The translations under genes were made by a program, and so were the position numbers. The notes beneath the pieces are model-generated. The model was not told where the DNA came from and searched no databases. It saw only the letters and a program-made list of their open reading frames with translations. Shown one piece after another: positions 45,740-58,844 of a stretch of 64,000 nucleotides of DNA; the stretch's first letter is position 1, and each line of letters begins with the position of its first letter. The DNA comes from Neckera pumila (Eukaryota; Streptophyta; Bryopsida; Hypnales; Neckeraceae). The DNA lies in assembly GCA_963969595.1 (NCBI GenBank), contig OZ018412.1:11224501-11288500 (forward strand), read 5' to 3'.

Positions 45740-46470
45740 TACAGGTGAGTGACTGATCTTGTGCTATCGCCTCTAATCTTGTATTCTAAGAGTGACACAG
45801 AGTCTGAGAAGATATACATCATGTCTAATCTTGCCATGATTTTTGAAGCATCTTGGCGGCCATTGTCGCATGAATAAAGTAATGATGGTAGAGTAAGAGG
45901 AGGTTCAAACACTTGTAAAGACTCTTTCAGACTATTAAATAAGAGTCTTTCAATATTAGGCATTGATTTGCCACATGTGCTGGATTTATTTGACCTTCGC
46001 TCAACCATGTTGAAGTCGCCCAGTAGAATCCATCTACATGAATTAGGTAATTCTCTTATCATGGATACCCATAAGATTTTGCGGGGGTGTTGCTCGTGTG
46101 GAGCATAAATATTCCTAAAGCCAATATCACCACCAGAGATGCAGTGTAATATAAACCAGTGAACTCTGCTTCCGCAGATAGAACCGGATTGCAAAATTAA
46201 TTTTGCCCATTTTGGTGCTATCAATGAGGCCACCCCGCCCTTACCTGCATTTTTATCGTCCAGGGTATACCCTATTTCTGCCTCAGTGCAGAAGGTAGTG
46301 GCTTGGCGCCATAATCCTGTGCCTAAACTCAAGGCATTCTGACCTCTAAGCTTGTATTCTTGAAGAAATAGGAAGTCAACCGGATTTTTCCTAATGTAGT
46401 ATCTTAATGTATCTACAGCAGTGGGATCATTCAATCCTTTGACATTCTGGGAGAGGATTCTAATTTTCAT
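45740..46470 (-). pseudogene. LINE AP-type endonuclease domain (ORF2 N-terminus)
   Basis: ORF2 begins at the ATG at 46470 with MKIRILSQNVKGLNDP. Catalytic landmarks of the exonuclease/endonuclease/phosphatase fold are visible: QNVKGL, FLQEYKL, RNIYAPHE, LLGDFNMV. The C-terminal SDH box is disrupted: the frame shifts near 45750 and ISHSPVLL is read in the next frame (45736 downward). The ORF1 stop codon overlaps the ORF2 start (see ORF1). Confidence 0.88.
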
Positions 46471-49290
46471 GGAGAATGCAATTTGAAGGACTACTAAGCG
46501 CGCCCTGCGCGTTCGAAGAAGAGATTTGTCTGCTGCCCCCGCTATCCTTGGTGGAGTTCCTATGCTCCATAACATGATGAGTGTGAGTCTCTTGTTGAAC
46601 GTTGTCGTTGATACGTCTAGCTGGTGCACGAGTATGTCGCATGGAGACCTTGGTAGGAGCTAAAGGGATGGTGGTCACCAGCTCGGGAGCATTCCACTGT
46701 GGGATAGATCTTGAGATGTGATGGTAAACTCGGATGTCAAGTGATGGGCCATTGTTCAACACAGGAGAGGATGGTCGGGTTTGGATTTTGTTGTCTGGCA
46801 AATTTGGTAGCGCATCACTTAATAGATCATTATTTAGGAAGGCTTCTATTAAGGGTAGAGGGAGAGTGATACTATTGTTGTAAGGATCAACTAACACTGG
46901 TTGGTTCTGAAGGATGGGAGGTAAGGTTCCTAGGTCTACAAGAATATGTGGATTAAGGGATTTGTTCAACTGAGGTGAGTTAGTGGGAGAGCTGGATGAA
47001 GCTATCTCTCTTATTTTGGTTGTGACTGGGATTTGGATTTGTGGGTTCCGTTGAGGACTATGAGAGGGTTGGAGAGGCTAATAAGCTAGTATGTCAATAT
47101 TTAATCCAAGATCAAGTGTATGATGGGAGTTTCTTGGAGCGTGTGGTAGAACAAAGAGGGAGGCGTTTAGGTTGGTTGTAAGCTGGATAGTTCTTGTCAG
47201 TGTCGTAATATAGTGGGTATTGGATTCAATTGAAAGTTGTTGGTCACACTGTTGATCTGTAGGAGGCTTGGGGTGAGAGGTAGGTGATGACACATTAGGG
47301 TTGGGGTGGAGGAGGTCGTTGTTATCTAGCGTTGGGACTTTGTGCATAAAGTCATCAATGTGTAGCAAGTGGTCTCAAAATAACAATGTAGGTGGTGAAA
47401 GTAATTGACTATGTCCTGACTGCAAGGATTTGCACAAAGAAGATACTAGAGGTGCAGCATGGTGGGAGCTAATGGAGGTAGCATGGTTTGGAGGAAAGGT
47501 AGTTGGGTCAATATGGTTGTTGGCATTATTCGATCTAGAGAGCGCTTCGAATTGGTTCCTCTTTTGTTCCTCCCTTTGACGCTTCTGGTATGAGACACTC
47601 CCAATAGTGGTTCAAACTCGTTGGCGTGGCTAAACGACAAGGAATTAGTCCCAACCAAAGACGTTGATACTCTACTGGTATGAATCTTTCTGAGTCGGAT
47701 GTGTCTTGTGGTCGTCGAGTCGATTGCGTACGTCAATAACTGTGTCGATTGAACCTCCAGTTGGAAGACATCCTCAACGACTGGCTGTGTTCACTAGAAC
47801 GTTGGTGGATATTATTGTCGAATCTTAATTCAACGCCGCCTACTGGCCTTTAATTTATTGGTGAAGTATGTGGTCTCTGATTTGTTGATGAAGCTTGCGG
47901 TACTTGTACTGTGGGGACAGCTTGCGTGTTGTGAAATCCCGGAGGGACTTGTTGGTACTGAGGATGGTTGTCTTTAGGTTTCTCAACCGATCTATGAAGG
48001 GACTAAAGAGGCCATTCAGACAGCGGATGTGACGCTGCTCTGCAATTTGAGCAACTAAGACGGGCGTCCTCATAAGAGACAAGTAATGGGATTACATGCC
48101 CCGTGTCAATTTCAAGATGGATCTTCGAGGTCCACCCTCTCCGCAGGTTTAGAGCAATGCAGTATGGATGGAGATTGAAGGACGGATTAGGAATATCACT
48201 TGCCAGCACCTTGCCTAGTGTACTGGCTATAGACGCAAATGCAGATATAAGTTCCAGAGGGAGATTGTCAATTGTGAGCGAGCAAGGGAAAGTGATACCT
48301 GCAGCCTATAGGTGATACTGAATTGAGTGTCGGCACCCAATTGTGATAAACAATCTCCCTTCCACAAATCCTATGTAGCTGCCAGCTTACGACTTTCTCT
48401 ACCGCTTCTCTGCTATCAAGTTTGAAATAGTGAAAGCCGTGGCCCGCATCCTTGTGAATTAAGACTTTGCAAGGGTACACTATAAGAAACCCATGTTTTT
48501 CTTGACGGATTTTTCTAGACATCCACTTGTTTTTATGTTAATAATAATGTCAAACAAAATATTTTGATGTTAATGCCACATTTAACTACTTCTAGACTTT
48601 CAACTGAATTTTGGACAACATGTTCAAAAATCTCTTGATGATAACATCTGGAGATCTCCAGATGTTTGTACGTAGATCTTTAGATGTTTTACATGATCTC
48701 CCAATGATTATCTCTTGATGTTTCTTCTCCAGATATTAATTTTGGACTTTCAAAAGTCCAAAAGTAGTTAAATGTGGCATGTTATATTTGACGTTATTAT
48801 TAACATAAAAACAAGTGGAAGTCTAGAAAAATCCGTCAAGAAAAACGTGGGTTTCTTATAGTAGAAAATTTTGTCTTGCAGAGCTTGAATCTAATGGGGA
48901 ACAGTTGCTACCGTAATTGGACCTCCCATAAATGATGCGACCACTGTATAGTCAAGCAGATGGCTGATTTGCTGCGATATGTCTGCGGAATCCACAAAAA
49001 AGTGAAGCGGTACCTTGTGCACCTAAGTGAACACCCCACCAAGTTACGACTCGAGTGTTGTGGCAAAACCTCTCCTTTGTTGGCCAAAAATATGTTGAGC
49101 GTCGGGTTCGGAGATCCAACATCAGTTGAATTCTCTGTGCCGCTTGTCTCTGTTTCTGACAGACTGGTTCCTTGCACGAGGATATTTGTCTCTGGATCTT
49201 TGACAAGTTGGGGCATAGTCGCTAGTGAGATCATGCTTGTTGCCCCTGTTGCCAATAGCTGCTTGGTTGCGGGTGAAGTTCCTTGCGTGC
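46460..49290 (-). pseudogene. LINE ORF1: DUF4283-like, zinc knuckle and linker
   Basis: Broken into several frames. DUF4283-like segments lie at 48864-49000 (VVASFMGGPI, then IQALQDKI) and 48310-48475 (HYFKLDSREAVEKVVSWQLH, YHNWVPTL), split by the 383-bp foldback CACTA element. At 48003-48209, LHLEID-type sequence is followed by a zinc-knuckle remnant (CSNCRAASH…W, with the last Cys replaced). 46460-48000 is Pro/Ser/Asn/Thr-rich linker. The last frame stops with TAG at 46460, inside ATGAAAATTAG, so ORF1 and ORF2 overlap by 11 nt. Confidence 0.75.
48478..48860. mobile_element. Foldback CACTATAAGAAA element 3
   Basis: A 383-bp, nearly complete palindrome: CACTATAAGAAACCCATG, then arms running to about 48600 that are mirrored from about 48740 to the right end (GTGGGTTTCTTATA). 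Flanks are GTA (48475-48477) and GTA (48861-48863). The last GTG of the right end is missing, so the boundary is approximate. It sits inside LINE ORF1. Confidence 0.85.
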
Positions 49291-49364
49291 ACCCTATGCG
49301 CCTCTAGGAAATAGTCTCCAGAGTAAATAGCCATCTCCCGCGTGACGCCTCGATATGAGGTCAT

Positions 49365-50694
49365 AACTACAAAGCAAATTAACTAATTGCTAAACACAAT
49401 CTGTATAACTAAACTAAATGAATGTACAAGTAAAGATGAGGTGGCCAATAACTAAGAATAATGTAGAGTGTCCAAAAACAAGTTCTGCGGCTACTAATCA
49501 CAATCCCAAGGTTTGTGCTACACTTTCCAGTCACAAAACAACAAAGGGAACAATATGTGTTTTTGATAGTCAAGAAGATCTACTAGAAGTGCTCAGAGCA
49601 ACACCTTTGGCGATCAGCACCTACGTACATTGAACTTTTCCCAACCCCCCAATCTCCAACTTTCAATCAATTTTTGTTTTTTGTTTTTTTTGTTTTTTTT
49701 TGTTTTTTTTGTTTTTTTTGTTTTTTTGTTTTTATAGAAGTGCTTCCCTAAATCAATCACTAGACTGAGGAGAAACCATCTTGAACTGACTCATTGGGGG
49801 CTGATTGAATCTTACAAACCAACTATACTAGGTTCCGAATTTGATGTTCACAAAATTAGCTCAAACTCCAGAATCATAATTCACGAGCTGAGAATTTTAG
49901 GATTTCAACAGATAACCTAAGGAAGAAATCTAGGGAGACACAAAGGGGAGAAACAAAACTGATAACCACAAAACTAAATCCTACCACAAAACTGAATCCT
50001 AACAAGGAATCCTAATCAAAAAAATGAATCCTACAATAGAACAAATCATGAATATGATCATCACCTAACTGAGAGCTTAAACCCAAAATCTCAGCTCACT
50101 AATTGAGAATTTTGACAAGTCTTGCAAACAATGGATTCTAAACCACCTCCCCAACTACACTAATACTCTTGCAAGAAACACCATTGTTTACATATCACAA
50201 TGTTGCATCACGACATGTCAAGAGGATTTTGGCTGAGATAATAACAAGGTTTGGGTGTATCACTATAGGGTTGGGCATGAATTTATTTCAATGGGATTTC
50301 TAGCATGTGTTCTGGACTAAACGAACATGTTGGAGTTCACCACTCAAGTCTGTAGACAACAAAGGAGACGTGCTATTCCACAGGAACCAAAGTACACTTA
50401 GAGCAAATAAGAGAAGAGAAGAGTGACCAGATTGTGTTGAGAGAGTGAAACCTAAACAAGAGAGACTCTGCAAGCGTGAAAAGGAGGGGAACCTGGCAGT
50501 CATCCAATGCTCAAGCTGCTAAATCTGAGGAACCACTGCAGTCACCACCTTTCGTATGCATTTGTCAAACAATGGATTTTGCGCCACCAATCAATTTGTA
50601 TGAGCAATGACAACCATGGCGGCTTCCAAATTCCAACACGATTGCGGCTTCTTCCAGCACGACCAACTCACTTCATGCTCATCATCTCAGCTTA
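49365..50694. other. Intergenic, with a (GTTTTTTTT)n tract
   Basis: Holds a T/G low-complexity run at 49671-49733, possibly the reverse of a retroelement poly(A) tail. No supported gene. Short frames at 49418-49633 and 50300-50503 have no recognisable motif. Confidence 0.4.
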
Positions 50695-51949
50695 CACTAT
50701 AAGAAAACCATGTTTTGGCAGTGTTTTACCTCTAACGCGCAATGTCCGATAAAACATGAAGATTTCAAAGGACATTTGACCCGACAAGGTAGATTTTTGT
50801 GGACATTGCAGAGAACATTGGTTTTTTACTACAAATCTAAGTTGATGTTATTATTGACACTGACGTTGTATTTGACATGATTGAAATTATGTTGATGTTG
50901 TTTGGGACGTCCAAAAAAACATACACTGCCAAGTCAGCAAATAGGTCCATTTTGTCTATGGATAAATTAGTAAAAATTACTACGGGCAATGATAAAATGT
51001 TGACCATATTAAAAAATTTAGGGAAGGGCAGCCACATGGCATACTTTGCAAAAAAAGGATAATGGATGGATGTGCACCATGGATGAAAAGAGATGGTCTT
51101 TATACTGTGGGGTGGTAGGAAGTGAAACAATCCATGTGCGATATAAAAAGCAAGAATTGTGTTCAATGTAAAATGTCTGAAATAACATACTCCAGATGTC
51201 TGAAAGAACATCTACATGTCTGAAACAATGTCTAGACGTCTAAAACAATGTCAAAACTTACAATGGTTAAGTTCCCATATTTTAGTTCTCCCATATCTTT
51301 TGTCTCACTATGGACAAACAATGAAAATAAATAGGACCTCTTAATCCTTCATTTTCACTAACTTTTAATGAATGAATTCCTTCAATTTGCCATCAAAAAT
51401 TCTCTTGATGGTAGATGGTAAGTTTTCTTTAATTCTTGTTGAATTCTTGTCATTTTTATTGTTTATTTTTTATTTTTTTATTTTTTTTAAATAATTTTTT
51501 TCTACTGACCTTGTCATATGGGTACAGTATGCAGCAATTGATGTCTCAAAAAACGTCTAAATAGATGTCTAAATTGACATTTAAAAAAAAACATTAAAAT
51601 TTTTTAAACAACATAAAAGTATGCTGACAAGGCATGTCACGTCAAATATTGGCGGATTCATGTCACTTTCCCTTGGTCCATGTTAGCAACAAATTGGATG
51701 AAATTTGCCCACATGGCGCTTACGTGGAGCTAAGTTGTCCGCCAAATGGCACACTTTGGAAAAGCATGTCATGTGTGATGTCAAAAAAAAAAAGGCCAAA
51801 TTGGACATATTGTTGGAGATTCAGGACGTTTTTTGCCCGTCAATTTTGACGCGATTTTAGGTGACATCTACGTTGACAACGTCCATGTCAAAATGAACAC
51901 CGTGTCACATTTTTTCAGACATTAAAAAAAACTTTGTTTTCTTATGGTG
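50695..51949. mobile_element. CACTATAAGAAA element 4
   Basis: 1255 bp with ends CACTATAAGAAAACCATG and CTTATGGTG and a TTA duplication (50692-50694, 51950-51952). The interior again carries GACATC/GATGTC words, GTCTGAAA-type tandem repeats (51170-51250) and CACGTC/TACGTGG motifs (51634-51730). It shares long stretches with element 1 (GTTTTTTGCCCGTC, GTGACATCTACGTTGAC). Confidence 0.86.
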
Positions 51950-51952
51950 TTA

Positions 51953-52646
51953 GTAGCCATCGAACCCATCTTCAGTCGCCCAACACTCCAAAGCAGTTTT
52001 GACCAAACCACACCCCAGTAAACCCCATCCTAGCAAATCCGACAGAAGAACAGATCTAGATCCAGAACTCACAGAGATCCAAAACTCATAGAACTCACAG
52101 CGTTCTGGATCTAGAACTCATTGCCTGAATCGCTCAAGCTTGGAGAATCATCGGTAAAGCAAGAGAGCTGTGAAAGCTCACCCCACGATCCACCACCATA
52201 ACCCTAAAAAAGAAAAATTTGAGAATTCTTCCCCCCGCAAATTGAAAGTTTACATATCGGACGAAGCTAGTATCTGTAACTACATTTCACTATAGCTGCA
52301 AGAACCCAGTAGGCGCGCTCTGAGACTACTCCATCGCCAGCGAATAGCTTGAGAAAATAAGATTGCGACAAGCACTGCCTAGATTTGATAAAAAGGAATC
52401 GTCTATCACCTATTTGTTTGTTGATTGACAAGATCCACACCGACCGATACCTTGCGCCCGCACTAGTGAAGAAAGCACAACGTGCATGATCACCTAACCA
52501 TTTCCAAGCTGAGCTCAAGATTATGATCGGAACTCCATCTCGATTCCAATGTTAAAATTTCCAGCTCTGAATCCTGGCTCAAATTGGGTGAAAAATATCA
52601 CAAAAGAATCACACTATGCACATGTCTACGATCGTGAAGTAGCGGC
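51953..52646. other. Intergenic between two CACTA-type elements
   Basis: GC-richer than its surroundings, with repeated AGAACTCACAG and GATCTAGA phrases. The minus-strand frame 52267-52518 has normal protein composition (SAWKWLGDHARCAFF) but is not recognised. It may be a degraded retroelement or gene 5' region. Confidence 0.35.
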
Positions 52647-52649
52647 TAA

Positions 52650-55414
52650 TACTACAAGAAAATGGCCAAATTTGTGACTGCAAAGAACGACTGCATGAAA
52701 AATGTGACTTCAAAACAATTGGGGCTCCCTAATTGCACCAATGTTGCTAATTCCATAGTGCTCGAGTCACCTCAGAGTCGCATCCGTGACTTCGAGATGA
52801 AGAGGCAACAAAAGGCAAGTTTCATCCGCCACATTCCATTGACAGCGTCGTCAATAGTCTGATGTGGCAAGGTGGCATTGAAAACAAGGGGGCGGCTATT
52901 ATATATTGTAACTTACCTTCACTGCAGCAAGACTAAAAAATGACTGCAATGTAACTGGCATACAACTTCAAGAAGTTTTGGCTTATTGATGGAAAAAGAA
53001 AAAGAAAGAGGCCACTACAAAAGACATGGTAGAAAAAGATGTTTTGAGCAACTTTGATTTTACTGTAGGGCCATTATGGAATGACTGAATAATCATTGCA
53101 CTTTCTAGGTATTTTGGCACAAAATAGTTTTATTGTTTAAGATGTTTCTATGTGCTATATTGTTAAAAGATGCAACTTTAACAAGATGATGTGTTGTCTA
53201 CAAATAAATTAATAAATGTTAGGCAATGAAAGCCTATATACTCGTAGTATGCACTCTTTATTTATATTTTACTTTTTTTTTCATAGGGATCAAATGATTT
53301 GAAGTCATTCATCCGAGCTTTAAAAAATGATGCATACAAAATGGCTTCTTTCTTCCCTGTCATTTTTTATTTTCTTTTTTATCTTTTGTTTATTCTCTTT
53401 TTAAAATTTATTTTATTCTTTCCATCTCTTTTTCTACCTTTACCCTTTTTATGTGTTGTTGATTTTTTATTTTTCTCTTATCAGTTTCATTTGTTGTTAA
53501 TTCCTAGAATTTTTTCTAGAAACAAATAGAATTATTTTTTTCTTTTTGGTAATTTTCATTCCTACAGATTTTTTTCCTATTTTATAATCCTTGTAATTTT
53601 TTTTGTTATTCATTTTTTTCCTTTTCACTTTTCTTCTTCATTTCTTTGAATCTTTTTTAACTTTCCTGTTTCTACTCTTTGTTTATCTTCTTAAGTTTAT
53701 TTCTTCGACCTTCTTTAAAAAGAAAAAACTATTCTTTTCTTTTCTTATAAATTATTCATTCTCAATGGCATTTTTGTTTTGTTGGGATCTATTGTTTTCT
53801 TTGTTGAGGTCCATTTTAAGATTCATTTACACTCCTACTAGGACAACAACTATGATTTCAATCCATTTGTGTTGGTAACTTTGCAATATTTCTAGACATT
53901 TCATATGATTCAAAATAGACATTCCTGAGGTCCCAACGGAAAGGCTGGAAGGTGTTTTCATAGTCCTAAAAGCAATTGTTAGTCCCGTTCCCCTCTTACA
54001 TGAACAACAATGCTGCTTCTCTGGTGCCTTTGAAGTTGGGTTTTACACATTGAGTTGTTGTTGCAGGGTGTAAAAGGTTTGTGACAATTTGGTATCATTT
54101 GTGCATTTTTCAAAACTTGCAATGTGCACTAATATGACATAGTGTCACAAATTGGATTTCTCACCTTCAGTAGAATGACTTCCTGCGACTACAAAATGAC
54201 CTCTTGCGATTGCAAAGTGACTTCTTGCAACTGCAGAGTGACTTCTTGCAATTCCAAAACGACTTCTTGAGACTACAAAATGAGTTGAAACATCTTAGAT
54301 TATTGTGCAGCTGATCAACTACTGCTTCAGTGCTTTGTGCATTGTAATGCATTGTGCAATTTTTAAACATTTGTGTACCTTTCATAACACTTTTGCTGCA
54401 TTTACAACACATTTTCATCATGGTTCATATACAAAAAGGCAAGACAAATTTTAGAGAGGATGTTAGAAAATGTCAAAAGAAAATATCCTTTCCAACCCCT
54501 TTCACAAATTTGTCCATAACTTTTGATTTGAGGCTCAAAATATAAAATGAATTTTTAGAGATGAAAGTGAGGTTGATTTTCCAACTTTTTTTTAGTTCAA
54601 AGGTTTTTGAAAAAAATTAATCTATTATGCTTAAATGAAATTTGAAATATTACTTGTAACACAATTCCTGCATTTTACATATCCCACACGGTTTGTCTTG
54701 TCTCATACCATCCCACTTGCAGTATAGAAAGCTTGTCATTTCATTTCTTCATACTCACACTTTAAATGGCTTTGAAAGCTATGTGACACATGCCAACTAC
54801 AATGTATGGTATACGATGTATGGTGTATTGTACATGGTATATGATATTTTGTAAATGATGTATTATATATGGTGTATTGTTGTGAAACTTTGAATGTATT
54901 GCATAATGACTACTCTTCAAATAGTGGGCCCCACATTTTTTTTCTGCAAATGTCATGTTAACTTTAAAATGACTTGGAAATGACTAGAGACGTCAAAAGC
55001 AAGGACTACAAAATAATTGCAAAATGACTGCAAAATAATTGTAAAATGACTTTTCAATGATTCAAAAACAACTTCCTACATGGCCGTCCACGTCAGATTT
55101 ATCATAGGTTAGTCATAACTTTAGAATGACTAAAAAACGATTGGCCACGTGGATGTCCACATCAGATGTTTTAGGGGTCCAATTTCCACATGGCAGCTTT
55201 ATAGACATTTCCTTAAGTCCAACTTTCTTTATCACTTCATCCGTTTCTACCTTGGATGTGGAAATGGATGGTGATAATAGACTACAGTCGTTGTCCTAAA
55301 CGACTTGTCCACAACGACTCCAAGGCCCTCAGTCGTATTGCAGTCATTGTATCCACAACGATTGCTTTTCAGTCGTTTTTTGAAGTCGTTTTTTCTATCA
55401 TTTTTTTTGTAGTA
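52650..55414. mobile_element. TACTACAAG-ended CACTA-type element
   Basis: 2765 bp, starting TACTACAAGAAAATGG and ending with the near-complement (CATTTTTTTTGTAGTA), with a TAA duplication (52647-52649, 55415-55417). The CACTACAAGAAA terminus typical of plant CACTA elements is recognisable, with the first base changed to T at both ends. The interior has a strongly T-rich block (53270-53770), AAATGACTTCTTGCAACTGC-type tandem units (54170-54290), a GTATGGTATAC patch (54800-54880) and subterminal AACGACT/AGTCGTT motifs (55280-55390). No transposase. Confidence 0.78.
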
Positions 55415-55417
55415 TAA

Positions 55418-58400
55418 CCAAATCCTAGACAAACACACAAGAATTACAAAAAATCTTGTAAACATAGAGATCCGGTTTTTGCGGACCCCTCCCTCATTGT
55501 CCCTGCTTCCTTGACCCCACTACTATGTAACCAAGTTTTTAATGATTGAATCTTTTCATTTATTTTTTTCAAAAAATAAAAAATAAAAAAAAGCTATTTC
55601 ATTGTACTTCAACCATTTAATTTCTAAAAAATCTTGAGGTGGTTTAAATTCCCCAAAATATATAGAGGTGTTGTAAAGTGTAGCTTAGCACATTTCCAAT
55701 GCAGCTGCTATCAACCATGGCAACATCATGCTGTAGACCCCTCTCCCAATTCCCTAATGCAACCTGGTAATTGTGAACTTGTATTTTGAACGCATAGTCA
55801 CTTGAGGTTCTGATTTACATGAATGATCCATGATTTTTAAGTTGATTTTCCTCCCCCCATCCCATTCTTATATTTTTTTCAGACTCGCTCATGTGAGCAA
55901 ATGATATAGGATAATGCATATGTATTTAATAAAAATTCTTGTCGATATTTGTATTCTATATCTATCTTAAATACACATACACATATTGTATCCCGTATCT
56001 ATATCCATATCTATATCCTACATCCGTATTTGTATCTATATTTGTATACCATAGTATCCATATCCACATTTCTTATTTTTCAAAATCAACAATGCAAGGG
56101 TGGAGGGAAAATTATTTTTTATGATCAACGGCTCTTGTTTCTTTTACAAAGAGAGGGGGGGGGGATTGCAACCTAGAAGGGATGCATCTTTTCACTAGAT
56201 AGTTGGTCCCTCTTTATTCCCAACCCCGCCATTCTCTTTCTCAATCCTAACATTCTCCTTCTTAGCCCCACCATCCTCTTTTTGGAACACGGTACCTTGG
56301 TGAGATATAAAGAGCCCACAACTTGGTTCACTAAATAGGAAATTTAATAATTGTCATACCTTTTCAAGCTTAGTTATGTGTGTCAATAAATTGGAACTTC
56401 TCTTGTTATATAAAGTTTTTGTCTAAACCTCTAAATACCCAAGATACCATATTTTGGTGTCAACCAAACTTTGAGATTGCATAGAAAAAATAGAAAAATA
56501 TTTCTATGGTTTTTTTCTATTATATAATACACCATTATCTACAAGGGTTGAAATAGAAGGATGTCCAATGTGCTAGAAAATGTATTCAAGGTTGTCCACT
56601 AATAGGGACACACGTTACAAGCATGGACAATGGATTAGAAATTAGGGAGCAACTCCCACAACATTGTTAACTAACAATGGAGGGGCCCCTTTTGCTTCCT
56701 CCTAAAGTGGAAGCCCCCAACATTGCAACTTCCCAAACAACTAATGATTCTTTGCAGCTTTCCATTTAGTTAATGGTACTAGCAACTTTTTGGCAAGCCA
56801 ATGAGTCTCTACACTTCCCATTCAACCAATGACACTAGTGTTGCAACTTCCTAACCAAATCTTTTTGTAGACTAAACTAAATTCACTCCCAAATATTCAA
56901 ACTAGAATTATTCCAATCTCCAAAGGGGAATGGTTTAGGCTAGTTAACAATGTTATGTCCAAATTCCACAAACCAATCCTCCTAAAATAATATATGAGGT
57001 CTATAGAATGCCACATCTGAAGTTTAAGCTTTCTTAGCCATTGATTAAATAAATGAGGTGGTAAAGGATTGTACCTATGTACTGTCATTGGTGATCAAAC
57101 ATAGCCAGAAGCTCATGGAAGAAGGACTATGCAAAGAAGAATTTTTGGGAAATGGAGAACATATTTTAGAGTAAAAACCTTGCCAATTGCAAGATCAGAA
57201 TGCTTCAATTTCAAAAGCAAGTTCTTAAACTCTTCCAAAGGTTCAAATTTAATCTCCTACAACTTTTGAAAAGCTATATTAATATGAAGAAAAATTTGAG
57301 AATACATATTGAAAAATGCACTAAAAAATTCTTCATATCCATTCCTAGAAAAAATACTAAACCAAACTAGGTTCAATTGAACTATAAATACGAAATTGTT
57401 ATTAATTAAAATTGGAAATTAGAAAATTCAATCTCCAAAATATGAGCATTGTAATGAAAAATATACATAAATACATATTTTTCAAAAATATTGAAATTTA
57501 GCTTCAACAAACAACTTTAAAGTTTGTTTTGGAAAAGAGACTCTATAATTGCCTACAAAATAAAACTCCTCATATATTTCATCTTATCAATAAAAATAGA
57601 TTGATTCAAAAGCTTTCAACCCATGAATTAATTTGTAGAACCAAGTAAAAACAAAGCTGCTCAAGCTATCCGTGTTGAGGAAAAAAATCATTTTTCATTT
57701 GATAACTTTTTAACCTTATTGTCTACATTTAAAAAACATTTAGCCTAAAAGATACTTCTCAACTACATGTTGTGTGAAAACATCTAAAAAATTATAGAAG
57801 CTTCATTCATAATTAGAAGACGAAAACTTGCGATGTTGCCAAAAAATGTTTGTTGGCCATTTTCAGGTAAATCAAATTATGTGTCTCAATTTCAAAATGA
57901 AGGACATACTTCAAGTACTATACATATATATTGTCTAAAATAACTTGGAAGGAGTAAATTCATGGTGAAGAAGTTATATTTTAATAAATATTGCAAAGAA
58001 TCTAATAAACATTTTCTTACATTTGTTGATGTATTTTCATCTAAGACTTCTTTTTGTTTAAAGATCTTTTTGACAATTAATAGTGTATTATATCATTTAA
58101 CTTGAAAAATTAGTATGAAGTTATAAAAAATAATAAAAAATTGAAAAATATTGAATATCAATCTTTTTTAATATTTTTATGTAGGATTTTAAGAATTATT
58201 TAAATGTAAGAAATATAAAATTTTATTCTGTAAAAACTAGTTTTTATATACTTTGTATATTTTTATTTTGATCCAAAACTATGGATGATCTCTTAATTGA
58301 CACTTCCAATTCTAATATCAATTGTTCCAAATGTGCTTAACAAAATTGTGATAAAATAAGTGGAGCCATTGTATTAAATGAGAGAGACCTTTTTTTTAAA

Positions 58401-58844
58401 TTGGTTAACAAATGCAATATTCTTCATTGAGTAGGTGGTGAAAATTTTGGATCCTTTTGAATTAGAATTTTACAATGGATTTGATGCTAAATGTTTCTAA
58501 ATACATTCCAAAATAATGCGTATTCTTAAACAACAAAGTATATTATTGTTGAATATGAAGAGGCCAATTAAAAATAATTACCATCGCAGGCTTGAATACT
58601 TTGAACATAAAAAGGTTTGTATTGGAACATTTTTATAATATATATTAAACATTGGCATTTCAAAGGCATATTATTTTATATGATATATGATTAAATGCAT
58701 ACATATATATCATTTTTTAATACAACATAAGTTTATTGAATTCCATATTACAAATATTGTATAACACTTCTTAAATGTAATCTTCAAAATATTTTTTATC
58801 AGCCATCTTTATCAACATCCCATATTCAAGTATCAAAGATTTTA
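55418..58844. other. Intergenic, nothing coding recognised
   Basis: AT-rich. It includes a degenerate hexanucleotide patch of TATCCA/TATCTA words (55945-56065) and a G10 run near 56155-56164. No gene is supported. The region next to 58845 is the presumptive promoter of the aspartic protease and contains several TATA-like strings, none distinctive. Confidence 0.4.

Larger units (their letters stand above)
40244..49364 (-). mobile_element. Decayed LINE retrotransposon (L1-like, DUF4283-type ORF1)
   Basis: A long non-LTR element in minus orientation. From right to left: ORF1 (DUF4283-like, zinc knuckle, low-complexity linker), ORF2 (AP endonuclease, reverse transcriptase, zf-RVT-like C-terminus), 3' UTR with the family IVQPHGLVVLY signature, and poly(A) seen as the T-run at 40244-40256. 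It is cut by CACTA-type elements at 42214-44130 and 48478-48860 and by an AT-only patch at 40525-40594. Frameshifts, stops and an internal RT deletion make it defective. The 5' end is placed near 49364 from the last plausible ORF1-like frame, and no target duplication was found. Confidence 0.88.

Noticed and set aside
52534..52570. Possible LTR end and primer-binding site on the minus strand (…AACA then TGGAATCGAG)
   Set aside because: No second LTR, polypurine tract or gag-pol coding sequence was found nearby.
53299..53878. Phe/Leu-rich frames resembling membrane proteins
   Set aside because: They are direct translations of a T-rich low-complexity block inside the 52650-55414 transposon.
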